64,000 bases of DNA, taken from the NCBI GenBank assembly GCA_964606055.1, contig CAZSFA010000001.1, positions 1-64,000 on the forward strand. Direction: 5' to 3'. This DNA is from Roseitalea sp964606055 (GTDB lineage: Bacteria; Pseudomonadota; Alphaproteobacteria; Rhizobiales; Rhizobiaceae). This document shows, one piece after another, positions 8,085 to 17,050 of the stretch. The first letter of the stretch is position 1. Each line of letters begins with the position of its first letter. The notes beneath the pieces were generated by a model. The model did no database searches. It was given only the letters and a program-made list of their open reading frames with translations, and was not told the DNA's origin. A program made the position numbers and the translations under genes.

Positions 8085-9077
8085 GTGAAAGCAAGGAACG
8101 TGACATCCACCGACGTGGCCCGCGCCGTTGGTGTTTCGCGTTCGACCGTCTCGCGCGCGTTTATTCCGGAGGCTTACGTCAAGCCGGAGGTAAGGCAAAG
8201 AATACTAAGTGTTTCCAACAAGATGGGTTATACACCCAACGTTCTCGCGCGCGCATTGATCTCGCAGGAAAGCCCGATCGTCGGGATCATCATGCACACG
8301 TTGTCCAATCCGTTCCACGCCGCGCTCTATTCGGAACTGAGCAACAAGATGCAGAGCGCGGGCCTGACCCCGATCACCGCGCAACTTTCGGAGGCCGGCG
8401 ACGTCAAGGCTGCGCTCGAAGCCTTCCGCCAGTATCGGGTTCAGCGCGTCGTTCTGACCTCGTTCGCAGTTACAGAGCCGGTTGTGGAGGCGTGCCTGGA
8501 CTCGGGGCTCGAAGTCTTCCTGCTCAATCGCACCGACCGGATGGGACGCACATCGGCGGTCTGCGCCGACCTGACCCAGGGCGGCCGGCTCGCGGCCGAT
8601 CATCTGGTCGGCAGGGGACACTCCAGGATCGCCATCGTCGATGGACTGGCCGGCTCCTGGACCGCCACCGCCCGCGCCGAAGGCTACATTCAGGGACTGA
8701 CCGCCCATGGCCTGGAGCCGGTCCTGCGCATCGAGGGCGACTACACATACGAGGCTGGCGCGGCGGCAGCCGATGTGATCCGCAATGCCGGCTGCAACCC
8801 TGACGGCGTGTTGTGCGCCAACGATCTGTGCGCGTTCGGACTGATCGACGCGCTGCGCGCGGACAGTTGCCGCGTGCCCGACGACGTCGCGGTGGTGGGT
8901 TTCGACGACGTGCCAATGGCCGCCTGGGGTGCCTACCAGTTGACATCCGTGCGCCTGCCCATCAACCAGATGGTGGACCGGCTGCTCGATCTGCTCATGC
9001 GGACGGCCGTTGCCGACGAGGCCCTGACCGAGGTGACGTTCGTGCCCTGCCGCCTTGTGGAACGCGCGACCGGCTGA
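8085..9077 (+). CDS. LacI-family transcriptional regulator
   Basis: The 330-aa protein has an N-terminal helix-turn-helix (STDVARAVGVSRSTVSRAF), the hinge region and NKMGYTPNVLARAL, then a periplasmic-binding-like effector domain ending in VVGFDDVPMAAWGAYQLTSV, a strong family hallmark. GTG at 8085 is the only start that places the helix-turn-helix at the N-terminus. It is divergent from the Liv-type transporter operon and probably regulates it through the palindrome at 7945-7964. Confidence 0.92.
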   Translation: MKARNVTSTDVARAVGVSRSTVSRAFIPEAYVKPEVRQRILSVSNKMGYTPNVLARALISQESPIVGIIMHTLSNPFHAALYSELSNKMQSAGLTPITAQLSEAGDVKAALEAFRQYRVQRVVLTSFAVTEPVVEACLDSGLEVFLLNRTDRMGRTSAVCADLTQGGRLAADHLVGRGHSRIAIVDGLAGSWTATARAEGYIQGLTAHGLEPVLRIEGDYTYEAGAAAADVIRNAGCNPDGVLCANDLCAFGLIDALRADSCRVPDDVAVVGFDDVPMAAWGAYQLTSVRLPINQMVDRLLDLLMRTAVADEALTEVTFVPCRLVERATG

Positions 9078-9099
9078 CCCGCGTCGCCCGGCCGCGCCG

Positions 9100-9726
9100 T
9101 CAGTGGGACATCGGCGCCGGCATGGCGAACAGCAGTTTCACGTAGGTTCTCAACTGCATGATCTGGGCGGACACCGTTTCGCGTTCGCCGAGCACCCGTT
9201 GCAGCACGATCGCGCCCTCGACAACACCGGACACCATGTCACCGAGCGCATCCAGATCGATCGGCTCACGCGGCGCGTAGACCGCCGCGATCTCCTCGAA
9301 CATCGCCCGGAAGCGGGCGCGCCAGCCCAGGATCGCCCGCCGGTTCAACTCACGCACACCCCGGTCGAACAGGCGATCCTGATAGGCGGCCGCAGCGATC
9401 ACGCACCCCGGATGGCCGTTGGGCAGGTCATCCAGCATCTCGGCGAGCAGTTTCAGGCCGATCAGCATCGCATGCAGCGGGTCGTCATTGAGTTCGCGCG
9501 CCCGACCAAAGATGTCATCGAACAGCGCGTTCTCGGCGTCGATGTAGCGTTCGATCAGGGCGCGGGCGAGCGCGTTCTTGTCCTTGAAGTGATAGAAGAA
9601 GCCGCCACGAGAGATGTGCGCGGTGGCGACGATCTCCTCGATCGACGTCGCCTCGAAGCCTTTTTCCAGCACCGCCTTTTCGGCGATGTCCATGATCAGC
9701 GTCCTGGTGTCAGGTCTGACTGCCAT
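9100..9726 (-). CDS. TetR-family transcriptional regulator
   Basis: The 208-aa protein has a TetR-type helix-turn-helix at residues 10-55, visible as ATSIEEIVATAHISRGGFFYHFKDK, followed by an all-helical ligand-binding domain with an HPGCVIAAAAY segment typical of the AcrR/YcdC-like subgroup. It is divergent from the methyltransferase gene at 9916, with an imperfect palindrome between them, and probably represses its own and that gene's transcription. The ligand is unknown. Confidence 0.9.
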   Translation of the reverse strand: MAVRPDTRTLIMDIAEKAVLEKGFEATSIEEIVATAHISRGGFFYHFKDKNALARALIERYIDAENALFDDIFGRARELNDDPLHAMLIGLKLLAEMLDDLPNGHPGCVIAAAAYQDRLFDRGVRELNRRAILGWRARFRAMFEEIAAVYAPREPIDLDALGDMVSGVVEGAIVLQRVLGERETVSAQIMQLRTYVKLLFAMPAPMSH

Positions 9727-9858
9727 CCCGCGTCCAATCCACTGTACCGCGAGTCCACTTGACCGGTGCGTGGCGTGGGCAATGATCCCGACACATCAGC
9801 CAAGCCTCTGATTTCAATAGCTTAAATTCTAGCGGCGGCACTATACCACGCGCTCACT

Positions 9859-9878
9859 GGTCGCGCCATGGCGTGACC
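9859..9878. promoter_or_regulatory. Imperfect 20-bp palindrome, candidate TetR operator
   Basis: GGTCGCGCCATGGCGTGACC matches its own reverse complement at 18 of 20 positions and lies between the TetR gene and the divergent methyltransferase start at 9916. TetR-family dimers bind such palindromes in divergent promoters. Assignment rests on position only. Confidence 0.45.
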
Positions 9879-9915
9879 GCCTATCTCCCGGCCCGACGCA
9901 CCAAGGAGATAAGCG

Positions 9916-10860
9916 ATGCGTATTGACACTTTGAAAAATGCACCCCGGTTCTTTCTTGCCGACGGGGGCCTTGAAACCTTCATGATCTTCGACCGGGGCT
10001 TTGATCTTCCCCATTTTTCCGCCGCCGTCCTTCTGGATACCGAGCACGGCCGCGCCGCATTGACAGACTACTTTGACCGCTACGCCGAACTGGCGCGCAA
10101 CGCGGGCCGCGGTTTCGTCATGGACACCCCGACATGGCGCGCCGGCGCCGCCTGGGCCGAGCCGATGGGCCTCAGCGTCGATGCGGTTCTGCAGATCAAC
10201 AGGCGCGCGGTCGCGTTTGTCGACGCGATCCGTGCGCGCCACGAAACCCCGGCGCTGCCCATCGTGCTCAATGGCGTGGTTGGCCCGGCCGGCGATGCCT
10301 ACGCGACGGACACGACATTTTCGGCACAGCAGGCGCGGGACATCCACGCGCCCCAGATCGAAGCGCTTGGTCGTGCCGGCGTCGACCTGATCAGCGCGAT
10401 GACGCTGAACCATGCCGGCGAAGGAGCCGGCATCGCGCTCGCCGCGCGCCGGATCGATGTGCCCGTGGTGATCTCGTTCACCGTCGAAACGGACGGACGA
10501 CTGCCCTCGGGCCAGTCGATCGGGGATGCCATCGGCGAGGTCGACGCGATCTCGGCCGCAACGCCGATCTACTACATGATCAACTGCGCCCACCCGGACC
10601 ATTTCCGCGAGGCGATCCGGACGTCCGAACCCTGGGTCAAACGCATTGGCGGCATCCGCGCCAACGCCTCACGCATGAGCCACGCCGAACTCGACGCCGC
10701 CGAACACCTCGACGACGGCGATCCGGTCGAGCTGGGCCATCTTCATCACGAGTTGATCGAACTGTTGCCAAACATCCGGGTGATCGGCGGCTGCTGCGGC
10801 ACCGACCACCGGCATGTTGGCTGCATTGCCGGGCACGCAAACCGCCGTTCAGCGGCCTGA
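9916..10860 (+). CDS. Homocysteine S-methyltransferase family protein
   Basis: This 314-aa zinc-dependent methyltransferase of the MmuM/BhmT fold transfers a methyl group from a donor such as S-methylmethionine or a betaine to a thiol, usually homocysteine. Visible features are LADGGLETFMIF at the N-terminus, YYMINCAHPDHF carrying the first zinc cysteine, and GGCCGTDHRH carrying the cysteine pair. AAGGAG lies 7 nt before the ATG. It is divergent from a TetR regulator. The following secreted-protein gene is only 26 nt downstream. The methyl donor and acceptor cannot be read from sequence. Confidence 0.88.
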   Translation: MRIDTLKNAPRFFLADGGLETFMIFDRGFDLPHFSAAVLLDTEHGRAALTDYFDRYAELARNAGRGFVMDTPTWRAGAAWAEPMGLSVDAVLQINRRAVAFVDAIRARHETPALPIVLNGVVGPAGDAYATDTTFSAQQARDIHAPQIEALGRAGVDLISAMTLNHAGEGAGIALAARRIDVPVVISFTVETDGRLPSGQSIGDAIGEVDAISAATPIYYMINCAHPDHFREAIRTSEPWVKRIGGIRANASRMSHAELDAAEHLDDGDPVELGHLHHELIELLPNIRVIGGCCGTDHRHVGCIAGHANRRSAA

Positions 10861-10886
10861 AACACGCAAACCCAAAGGAACCAGAC

Positions 10887-11450
10887 ATGTTGAAACAATC
10901 ACTTTGCGCGGCCGTCCTGCTGCTGCCCGCCCTTTCGATGGCCCGGGCAGAACCGGTCACACGCTTCGATGTGGCCGAAGACCATACACGCTTCGTCTTC
11001 GCGCCTGCCCCGGTGCACGAGAACGGCATGCCCGCGCACGGCAATCCGTTCGTCACCCAAGGCTACATCTACCCGGCGGGTACGCTCGCCGGCAACGTCG
11101 CCGGCGTTCTTGATGACGGCAGTCCTGCCTTTCCCGACCGGGTGCTCGGCACCTGGACCTGCGACGGCTGGTTCGTGGGCGAGGGCGGAAACGCGCAGGG
11201 CGGTGTCTGGCTGGTCAGCCGGCAGATCTATGCGTTCTCCGATGGCGACGTGCTGATCACGCAGGGAACCGAGATCGCCGACATCGACACCTCCAACGCA
11301 CGCCCGATCACCGGCGGCACCGGCGATTATGCCGAGGTCGACGGCGTCATGATGCAGCGTCTTCTGGGTTTCACGGAGCACATGGGGGTCAACGCCAGCT
11401 TCGAGATCATCGGCAGCAATCCGCAAACCGAACCGGCCAAGGCCGGCTGA
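10887..11450 (+). CDS. Small secreted protein, possibly allene-oxide-cyclase/dirigent-like barrel
   Basis: This 187-aa protein has a clear signal peptide (MLKQSLCAAVLLLPALSMARA). AAGGAA lies 6 nt upstream of the ATG. The mature part is rich in beta-strand patterns with many Gly, Asp and Val residues. The segments QGYIYPAGTL, GTWTCDGWFVG and ITGGTGDYAEVDG recall dirigent and allene-oxide-cyclase-like barrels, whose core repeat is a GGTG(D/K) turn. That resemblance is by eye only. It probably acts in the periplasm or outside the cell and may be cotranscribed with the upstream methyltransferase. Confidence 0.6.
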   Translation: MLKQSLCAAVLLLPALSMARAEPVTRFDVAEDHTRFVFAPAPVHENGMPAHGNPFVTQGYIYPAGTLAGNVAGVLDDGSPAFPDRVLGTWTCDGWFVGEGGNAQGGVWLVSRQIYAFSDGDVLITQGTEIADIDTSNARPITGGTGDYAEVDGVMMQRLLGFTEHMGVNASFEIIGSNPQTEPAKAG

Positions 11451-11524
11451 CCATCCACCCCGCATGACTGCGCGCGGCGTGACCCGGACGTTGCGCCGCG
11501 CTCGATCCCAACAGGTGCATTACC

Positions 11525-12124
11525 ATGAACCATCGCAACCGAAATCGTTTCTCCATCCGACCCGCCACTGCCGAGGATGCGAGCGACCTTGCCAATCTGG
11601 TCGCCATCGCCGGCGACGGCCTGCCGCTCGTCGTCTGGGAGACCATGCGCGAGCACGGCGAAACCGCCATGGATGTCGGTCGGCGCAGGGCCGCGCGGCC
11701 GGAGGGCTCGTTTTCCTACGTCAACGCCGACGTGGCCGTGATTGGCACCGACATCGCATCGGCGATCGTGTCCTATCCGCTGCCGCCCGACATGGCACCC
11801 GAACCGGTCGACGACGTGCCGCCGATCTTCCAGCCCCTGGTGGCGCTGGAAAACGCGGTCATCGCAAGCTGGTACATCAACGTGCTGGCGACCTATCCGG
11901 ATCATCGACGCACGGGAACGGCCACGGCGCTTCTGGCCCATGTGGAGGAACGCGCCCGGCAGGCCGGCTACCAGCGCCTCAGCCTGATCACCGGCGACAT
12001 CAATCCGGCGCTGGACTTCTACGGCCGGCTCGGCTTCGGCGAGATGGAACGCGCCAAAATCGTCAAGGATGGCTGGGACTATGCCGGCGCAAACTGGGTC
12101 TTGATGACAAAGCCGATCGGCTGA
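11525..12124 (+). CDS. GNAT-family N-acetyltransferase
   Basis: The 199-aa protein has the acetyl-CoA-binding motif A of GNAT enzymes, seen as INVLATYPDHRRTGTATALL followed by an amphipathic helix. It ends with a typical NPALDFYGRLGF segment. The N-terminus IRPATAEDASDLANL is the standard first strand and helix. It probably acetylates an amine on a small molecule. It lies between the secreted-protein gene and a lyase gene, both on the same strand, with gaps of about 70 nt on each side. Confidence 0.85.
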   Translation: MNHRNRNRFSIRPATAEDASDLANLVAIAGDGLPLVVWETMREHGETAMDVGRRRAARPEGSFSYVNADVAVIGTDIASAIVSYPLPPDMAPEPVDDVPPIFQPLVALENAVIASWYINVLATYPDHRRTGTATALLAHVEERARQAGYQRLSLITGDINPALDFYGRLGFGEMERAKIVKDGWDYAGANWVLMTKPIG

Positions 12125-12197
12125 TGCCAATCGTCTTGCATGTGCCATGTTGACTGCCGACATGGCGCTGCCACCGAACAATCGAATGGAGACTGTC

Positions 12198-13088
12198 ATG
12201 GCGATCGCCAAAGGCCTGTCGGCATTTCCCATCACGCCTGCGGACGACGCCGGCCGTGTGGACGTCGACGCGCTCGCCCACCTTCTGACCCGGCTCAGGA
12301 ACGCCGGCGTCGACTCGGTCGGCCTGCTGGGCAGCACCGGCACCTATGCCTATCTGAGCCGGACCGAACGCCAACGCGCCATTGAGGCGGCGTCCGCCTG
12401 CATCGGCGGCGATGTCCAGCTGGTCGTTGGCGTAGGGGCGTTGCGGACCGACGAGGTCGTCGCACTGACGCGGCACGCACAACAATCGGGTGCCGATGCC
12501 GTGCTGCTGGCGCCGATGTCATACACGCCGCTGACCGATGAGGAAGTCTACCGGCACTATCGCGCAGCGGCCGGGGCGACCGACCTGCCGGTCTGCATCT
12601 ACAACAATCCGGCAACGACGCACTTTTCCTTCAGCCTCGTGCTTCTCGAACGGCTGTCCCGTATTGCCAACATCACAGCCGTCAAGATGCCGCTGCCCGC
12701 GGACGGCAACCTCGCCAACGATGTGCGCCGTATGCGCGACGCACTGCCGGACGGCTTCGTGATCGGGTACAGCGGCGATTGGGGCTGCGCCGATGCACTG
12801 CTTGCCGGAGCCGACACGTGGTTCAGCGTCATCGGCGGCATTCTCCCCGAGCCCGCTCTGGCGCTGACCCGCGCCGCCCAAGCGGGCGACGCGGACCTTG
12901 CGCGAACGATCAACGCCCGGTTCGGGCCGCTATGGACGCTGTTTCAGACGTTCGGCAGCCTGCGCGTGGTCTACGCAATCGCGGGCATGCTTGGAGCAAC
13001 CGATTTGGCCCCGCCGCGACCGGTTCTGCCGCTTGGCCCGGACGATCGACGCCGGGTCGAAGCCGCACTCGAACAGATCGAGGCATGA
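12198..13088 (+). CDS. DHDPS/N-acetylneuraminate-lyase family aldolase, copy 1
   Basis: This 296-aa class I TIM-barrel lyase retains the Schiff-base lysine in NITAVKMPLP and the proton-relay tyrosine in VCIYNNPATT. The substrate loop is GSTGTY rather than the usual GxTGE, so dihydrodipicolinate synthase itself is unlikely. Members reversibly cleave or condense pyruvate with an aldehyde. ATG at 12198 is chosen because GGAGA lies 6 nt upstream; earlier in-frame ATGs lack a ribosome site. It is one of three family members in the window. Confidence 0.82.
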   Translation: MAIAKGLSAFPITPADDAGRVDVDALAHLLTRLRNAGVDSVGLLGSTGTYAYLSRTERQRAIEAASACIGGDVQLVVGVGALRTDEVVALTRHAQQSGADAVLLAPMSYTPLTDEEVYRHYRAAAGATDLPVCIYNNPATTHFSFSLVLLERLSRIANITAVKMPLPADGNLANDVRRMRDALPDGFVIGYSGDWGCADALLAGADTWFSVIGGILPEPALALTRAAQAGDADLARTINARFGPLWTLFQTFGSLRVVYAIAGMLGATDLAPPRPVLPLGPDDRRRVEAALEQIEA

Positions 13089-13108
13089 GCGGATAACCAA
13101 CGCCGCGC

Positions 13109-14194
13109 TCAGTCGCCCAGCAAAGCAGCGATGCCGGCGTTTCGGGCTGTCTCCTCGATCGCGGCCAGCGTGACCGCGTCGACGGGGATGCCGTTGGCCA
13201 GCCGTTCCACCCGCGTTCGGCGTTCGGCCTCGCCCGGCAGCATGATGTCGGTCTCGCCGCCATCGTTTTCCGAACACAGCCATTCACCGACCGCCGCTTG
13301 CGCAGCGCCATAGCCGGCGGTTCCGCCAAGTGCGTCGGGATCAATGATCATCGAGACCATCGAGTTGATGATGGCCGTGTCGGGCGGCGGTGCAACCTGC
13401 GCCGGCGCGCCGGTCAATGCCGCTGCCATGAGTTCGCAGGTCAGCGCGAGCGCGGCGCCCTTGTGCTCGCCGAACGGCAACAGCGCGCCAAGCGGTGCGG
13501 CCATCATCACCGAAGGGTCATTGGTCGGCCGACCAGCGGCATCGAGCAGGGTTCCGGGCGGCACCTCGACGCCCTTGTTGGCCGCAACACGCACCTTGCC
13601 CATCGCCAGCCGGCTTGTGGCGAAGTCGACGATGACCGGCGGACGACCGTCGGCCGAGGGAAAGCCCGCCGCGAACGGGTTGGTGCTCAACCGCGCCTTC
13701 GTGCCGCCGTGCGGCGCAACGAGCGGTTTGGAGATGACGTTGACGAAATGCACCGACACCAGACCCGCAGCGGCGCACTGCTCCGCCCAGTGTCCGATCC
13801 GGCCAATGTGGTAGCTGTTGCGCAGCGCGACCAGCGCCATGCCGTGCTCGCGCGCGTGGGCGATGCCTTCGGAAATCGCGCGATGCGCCATGATCTGGCC
13901 AAATCCACGTCCGGCATCGCACACAAGCATGCCGCCCGCGGGCTTGTGCACGGCCAGTTGATGGCCGAGCCGCAGATCGCCAGCCGCGATGGCGCGGCCA
14001 TACTCGGGGGCCATGCCCACGCCGTGCGAGTCATGGCCGCGAAGATTGGCCTCGACCAGATGATCAGCGATGAGCACCGCCTCTTCGGCGGCAACACCGA
14101 GGGCGCCAAACAGATCGCGCATCGCAGCATCGAGCACGTCGGCCCGCAGGTGTCGCGTCTCGCCCATCTTGATCATGCCCCTCGCGTTCGCCAT
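13109..14194 (-). CDS. Ldh2-type malate/lactate dehydrogenase family oxidoreductase
   Basis: The 361-aa NAD(P)-dependent dehydrogenase belongs to the Ldh2/MdhC/DpkA fold, unrelated to classical LDH. Family motifs are HDSHGVGMAPEYGRAI, DAGRGFGQIMAHRA, NSYHIGRIGHWAEQ (catalytic His) and VDFATSRLAMGK. Members reduce alpha-keto acids, ureidoglycolate or cyclic imines. Its stop lies 20 nt from that of the convergent lyase gene, which could supply a keto acid. It is divergent from the MlrC gene across a candidate operator. The start may instead be the ATG 9 codons downstream (MGETRHL). Confidence 0.88.
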   Translation of the reverse strand: MANARGMIKMGETRHLRADVLDAAMRDLFGALGVAAEEAVLIADHLVEANLRGHDSHGVGMAPEYGRAIAAGDLRLGHQLAVHKPAGGMLVCDAGRGFGQIMAHRAISEGIAHAREHGMALVALRNSYHIGRIGHWAEQCAAAGLVSVHFVNVISKPLVAPHGGTKARLSTNPFAAGFPSADGRPPVIVDFATSRLAMGKVRVAANKGVEVPPGTLLDAAGRPTNDPSVMMAAPLGALLPFGEHKGAALALTCELMAAALTGAPAQVAPPPDTAIINSMVSMIIDPDALGGTAGYGAAQAAVGEWLCSENDGGETDIMLPGEAERRTRVERLANGIPVDAVTLAAIEETARNAGIAALLGD

Positions 14195-14241
14195 CGTCGA
14201 CGCACAACCGTTCGTCGGGATCGAGCGAATTCAACTCATCA

Positions 14242-14257
14242 TATTATGCGAATAGCA
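14242..14257. promoter_or_regulatory. AraR-like operator candidate, site 1
   Basis: TATTATGCGAATAGCA matches the palindromic site at 37600-37615 (TGTTATGCGTATAACA) at 13 of 16 positions. It lies between the leftward Ldh2-type dehydrogenase and the rightward MlrC gene. It belongs to a set of similar sites in three divergent promoters of this block. Confidence 0.45.
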
Positions 14258-14405
14258 TTGTAACTGTGCAATTGTTTTGATTTGATTGGTATGGCGCGGA
14301 TTGGCGGGCCGGCGTCCTTGGTCGCCCAGCGTGTCGGCCGCAAACATGTTCGCCCGCGCAGTCCACGCCACGGCGTGGCGATCATCCTTCCAGCGAGTAC
14401 CCAAC

Positions 14406-15902
14406 ATGACCAAGACCGTCCTTGTTGCCGGCCTCTACCACGAGACGCACAGCTTCCTTGCCCAGACAACGACGATGGCTGACTTCCAGCGCGACATTGT
14501 GCGCCACGGCCGGGATGTCGTCGATCAGGCCGCGGGCGACGGATCGCCGATGGACGGGTTTCTCACCACCGCCAAGGAGCTTGGCTGGGCAGTGATACCG
14601 TCCGTGCACATGAGCGCATTTCCGGCCGGAACGGTCGAAGACGCCGTCGTCGAAGCGTTCGAGCATCGACTGTTTGCCGACATTGGACGGCACCTGTCGG
14701 ACATCGACGCCATCTTCCTCGTGCTGCACGGCGCGATGGTCAGCCAATCCCGACAGGATGTCGAAGGCGAGATGATCAAGCGACTGCGAGAGCATCTGGG
14801 CGAACGTGCTTCTGATCTGCCGGTCGTTGGTGTGCTCGACCTGCACGCCAACGTGTCGCAAGCCATGGTCGACAACTCCACGCTTCTGGTCGCCTACCGC
14901 GAAAACCCGCACAATGATGCGCGCCAGACCGCCGTGCGTGCGACGCGCCTCCTCGCCGATCTCCTTGAGCGCCCGGGCACCGCGCAACTTCACCACCCGA
15001 CCCCGTACATCCTGCCACCGGTCGGTGTCGGCTCGGCCAACGAGCCCATGAAGAGCGTGCTGGCGAGCGCCCGCGCCATCGAGGCAACAGACCCCGACAT
15101 CGTGTGCATCAACGTCATGGCCGGCTACTCCTATGCCGACATCGCCGATTGCGGTTTCAGCCTCAACTGCACGACGCGCGGCCCGATCGAACAGGCGGTC
15201 GCGCACCTGCGTTCGCTGCAAGACGTGTTGGAGCGCAATCTTGAGGCCGCCTATCCACGCGATCACACGCTGGACGAGGCGCTGGCTCTGGCCGATGCGT
15301 CGCCTGCCGGCGAAGGCCCGGTGTTGCTTGTCGAGCCTGCGGACAACATTGGCGGTGGCGCGCCGGGCGATGCAACCGGCGTTCTCGAACCTCTGTTGGC
15401 CACGGGCAGGACCGGTATCGTCGCCGCGATCAACGACCCCGAGGCGGTTGCAGCCTGCAGCAGCGCCGGCGTGGGCGGCGAAGTGACCGTGGAGATCGGC
15501 GGCAAGACCGACGCCCATCACGGCGCGCCCGTTCGTTTCAAGGGCCATGTCCGGCACCTGTCCGATGGCGCGTTCGAACTGGAGAACCCGCATTCGCACA
15601 TGGCATCGATGGGCGGCACACATATCCGTATGGGTGATTGCGCGGTCATCGCCAACGATCAGGCAACGGTCGTGTTGACCAGCAAGAAGACGGCGCCGAT
15701 GGATCTGGGACACCTGCATTCGCAGGGCGTGCGGCCCGAAGATGCGGCCTTCGTGATCATCAAGGCCGCCGTCTCACACAAGGACGCTTACGACCCGATC
15801 GCCCGGGCAAGTTTCTATATCGATAGTCCGGGCCTGTGCACCAGCAATCTCAAACGCCTGCCTTACACCAACATCGGCGACAAGCGCATCGCTCTGGACT
15901 GA
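14406..15902 (+). CDS. M81 family metallopeptidase (MlrC-like), copy 1
   Basis: This 498-aa zinc hydrolase is related to microcystinase C (MlrC), which cleaves linearised microcystin fragments; most members act on unknown amides or small peptides. The N-terminal motif GLYHETHSF, the metal-binding DLHANVS and the segments FLVLHGAMV and DNIGGGAPGDAT are all family features. The start at 14406 begins at MTKTVLVAGLYHET; the frame upstream has no family sequence. It is followed after 6 nt by the sialidase-like gene. A second copy lies at 42554-44077. Confidence 0.88.
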   Translation: MTKTVLVAGLYHETHSFLAQTTTMADFQRDIVRHGRDVVDQAAGDGSPMDGFLTTAKELGWAVIPSVHMSAFPAGTVEDAVVEAFEHRLFADIGRHLSDIDAIFLVLHGAMVSQSRQDVEGEMIKRLREHLGERASDLPVVGVLDLHANVSQAMVDNSTLLVAYRENPHNDARQTAVRATRLLADLLERPGTAQLHHPTPYILPPVGVGSANEPMKSVLASARAIEATDPDIVCINVMAGYSYADIADCGFSLNCTTRGPIEQAVAHLRSLQDVLERNLEAAYPRDHTLDEALALADASPAGEGPVLLVEPADNIGGGAPGDATGVLEPLLATGRTGIVAAINDPEAVAACSSAGVGGEVTVEIGGKTDAHHGAPVRFKGHVRHLSDGAFELENPHSHMASMGGTHIRMGDCAVIANDQATVVLTSKKTAPMDLGHLHSQGVRPEDAAFVIIKAAVSHKDAYDPIARASFYIDSPGLCTSNLKRLPYTNIGDKRIALD

Positions 15903-15908
15903 CATACG

Positions 15909-17018
15909 ATGCATTTGACGGCTGAGGCACCCTTCACGATCTGGAAAAACCCCGCGCCGCTGCTGGTCAGCCGTCAGGCTGTGTTCCCCGGCGTGGTGCG
16001 GCTGCAAGACGCGACGCTGATCGCGCTTTTTGCCATCGGCCAGGCCTTTGATGCCACGGACCAGCGGATGCATGTCAGCCGCAGCGATGACGGTGGCGCG
16101 ACATGGAGCGACCCGCGGCCGCTTTACCCCGGCGATCATCTCGCGCACCACGAATCGGAAACGCTCAAGCCCCTGCTTTTGACGGACGGTTCGCTGCTGG
16201 CAGCAGGTTACGGTTTCGTCCGGCCCGATGCGATGACGCCGATCGTCGACCCGCAAACCGGCGCCGTCGCGCCGATGCGCAACAAGGTGAGCCGGTCGCA
16301 CGATGGCGGCAGGACCTGGTCGCCAAGCGTGCCGTTTGAGGTCGAAGGTCGGCCACTCGAACTGTCGGGGCCCTGCATCCAATTGGCATCCGGCGCGATC
16401 ATCGGCGCCGCGCCGCCCTTCCATCTCAGTGGAAACGGGCAGGAAGGCTGGCTCATCCGGTCCGATGATCAGGGCGCAAGCTGGAACCGGCAATCGGTGT
16501 TCTTTGCCGCGCCCGATGGCAACGTTGCGCCGTGGGAATGCCGGCTGGCCGATCTGGGCTCGAACCGGATTGCCGTCCTGTTCTGGGCTTATGACGCGGC
16601 TGCAGGCCAAAACCGCAACAACCATCTGGCGATCTCGCGCGATGGAGGCGCAAGCTTCGCGCCGGCGATCGACACCGGCATTGCGGGACAGGCCGCCAAC
16701 CTCATGTATCTGGGCGATGAACGGCTCCTGACCATTCACTGTCATCGCGAGCCGCCGGTCTCCCTGACCGGGCGTGTGCTTCGGCTTGATACCGACGATC
16801 GCGTCACCGTCGAAGCCGAATGCCCGCTGCTCGCCGGCGGTAGCGCCGCATCGCAGGCGAACGCCGTCGATCAGTTCGCCAGCCTGTCATTCGGCCAACC
16901 GGGCTTGACGAACCTGGGCGATGGCGACTTCCTCGCCAGCTGGTGGCAGGTCGACGATGGCCAACACGTCATCAAGGCGTGCCGGCTTAAGCTGGGCGAC
17001 GGAAAGACGCCCGCCTAA
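15909..17018 (+). CDS. Sialidase-like protein with Asp-box repeats, no signal peptide
   Basis: This 369-aa six-bladed propeller has four Asp-box motifs: SRSDDGGATW, SRSHDGGRTW, IRSDDQGASW and ISRDGGASF. These mark the sialidase/BNR superfamily. The protein begins directly with MHLTAEAPFTIW and has no signal peptide, so it is probably cytoplasmic, unlike secreted sialidases. It may act on a small imported glycoside or be a non-catalytic propeller. It sits between an MlrC peptidase and an MFS carrier in one transcription unit. Confidence 0.8.
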   Translation: MHLTAEAPFTIWKNPAPLLVSRQAVFPGVVRLQDATLIALFAIGQAFDATDQRMHVSRSDDGGATWSDPRPLYPGDHLAHHESETLKPLLLTDGSLLAAGYGFVRPDAMTPIVDPQTGAVAPMRNKVSRSHDGGRTWSPSVPFEVEGRPLELSGPCIQLASGAIIGAAPPFHLSGNGQEGWLIRSDDQGASWNRQSVFFAAPDGNVAPWECRLADLGSNRIAVLFWAYDAAAGQNRNNHLAISRDGGASFAPAIDTGIAGQAANLMYLGDERLLTIHCHREPPVSLTGRVLRLDTDDRVTVEAECPLLAGGSAASQANAVDQFASLSFGQPGLTNLGDGDFLASWWQVDDGQHVIKACRLKLGDGKTPA

Positions 17019-17050
17019 CGCGTCCGCACCGGCAAACGGAGGAGGGATGA

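Noticed and set aside
13086..13111. Possible hairpin TGAGCG / CGCTCA over both convergent stop codons
   Set aside because: Only a 6-bp stem with a 14-nt loop and no U-run; too weak to list as a terminator.
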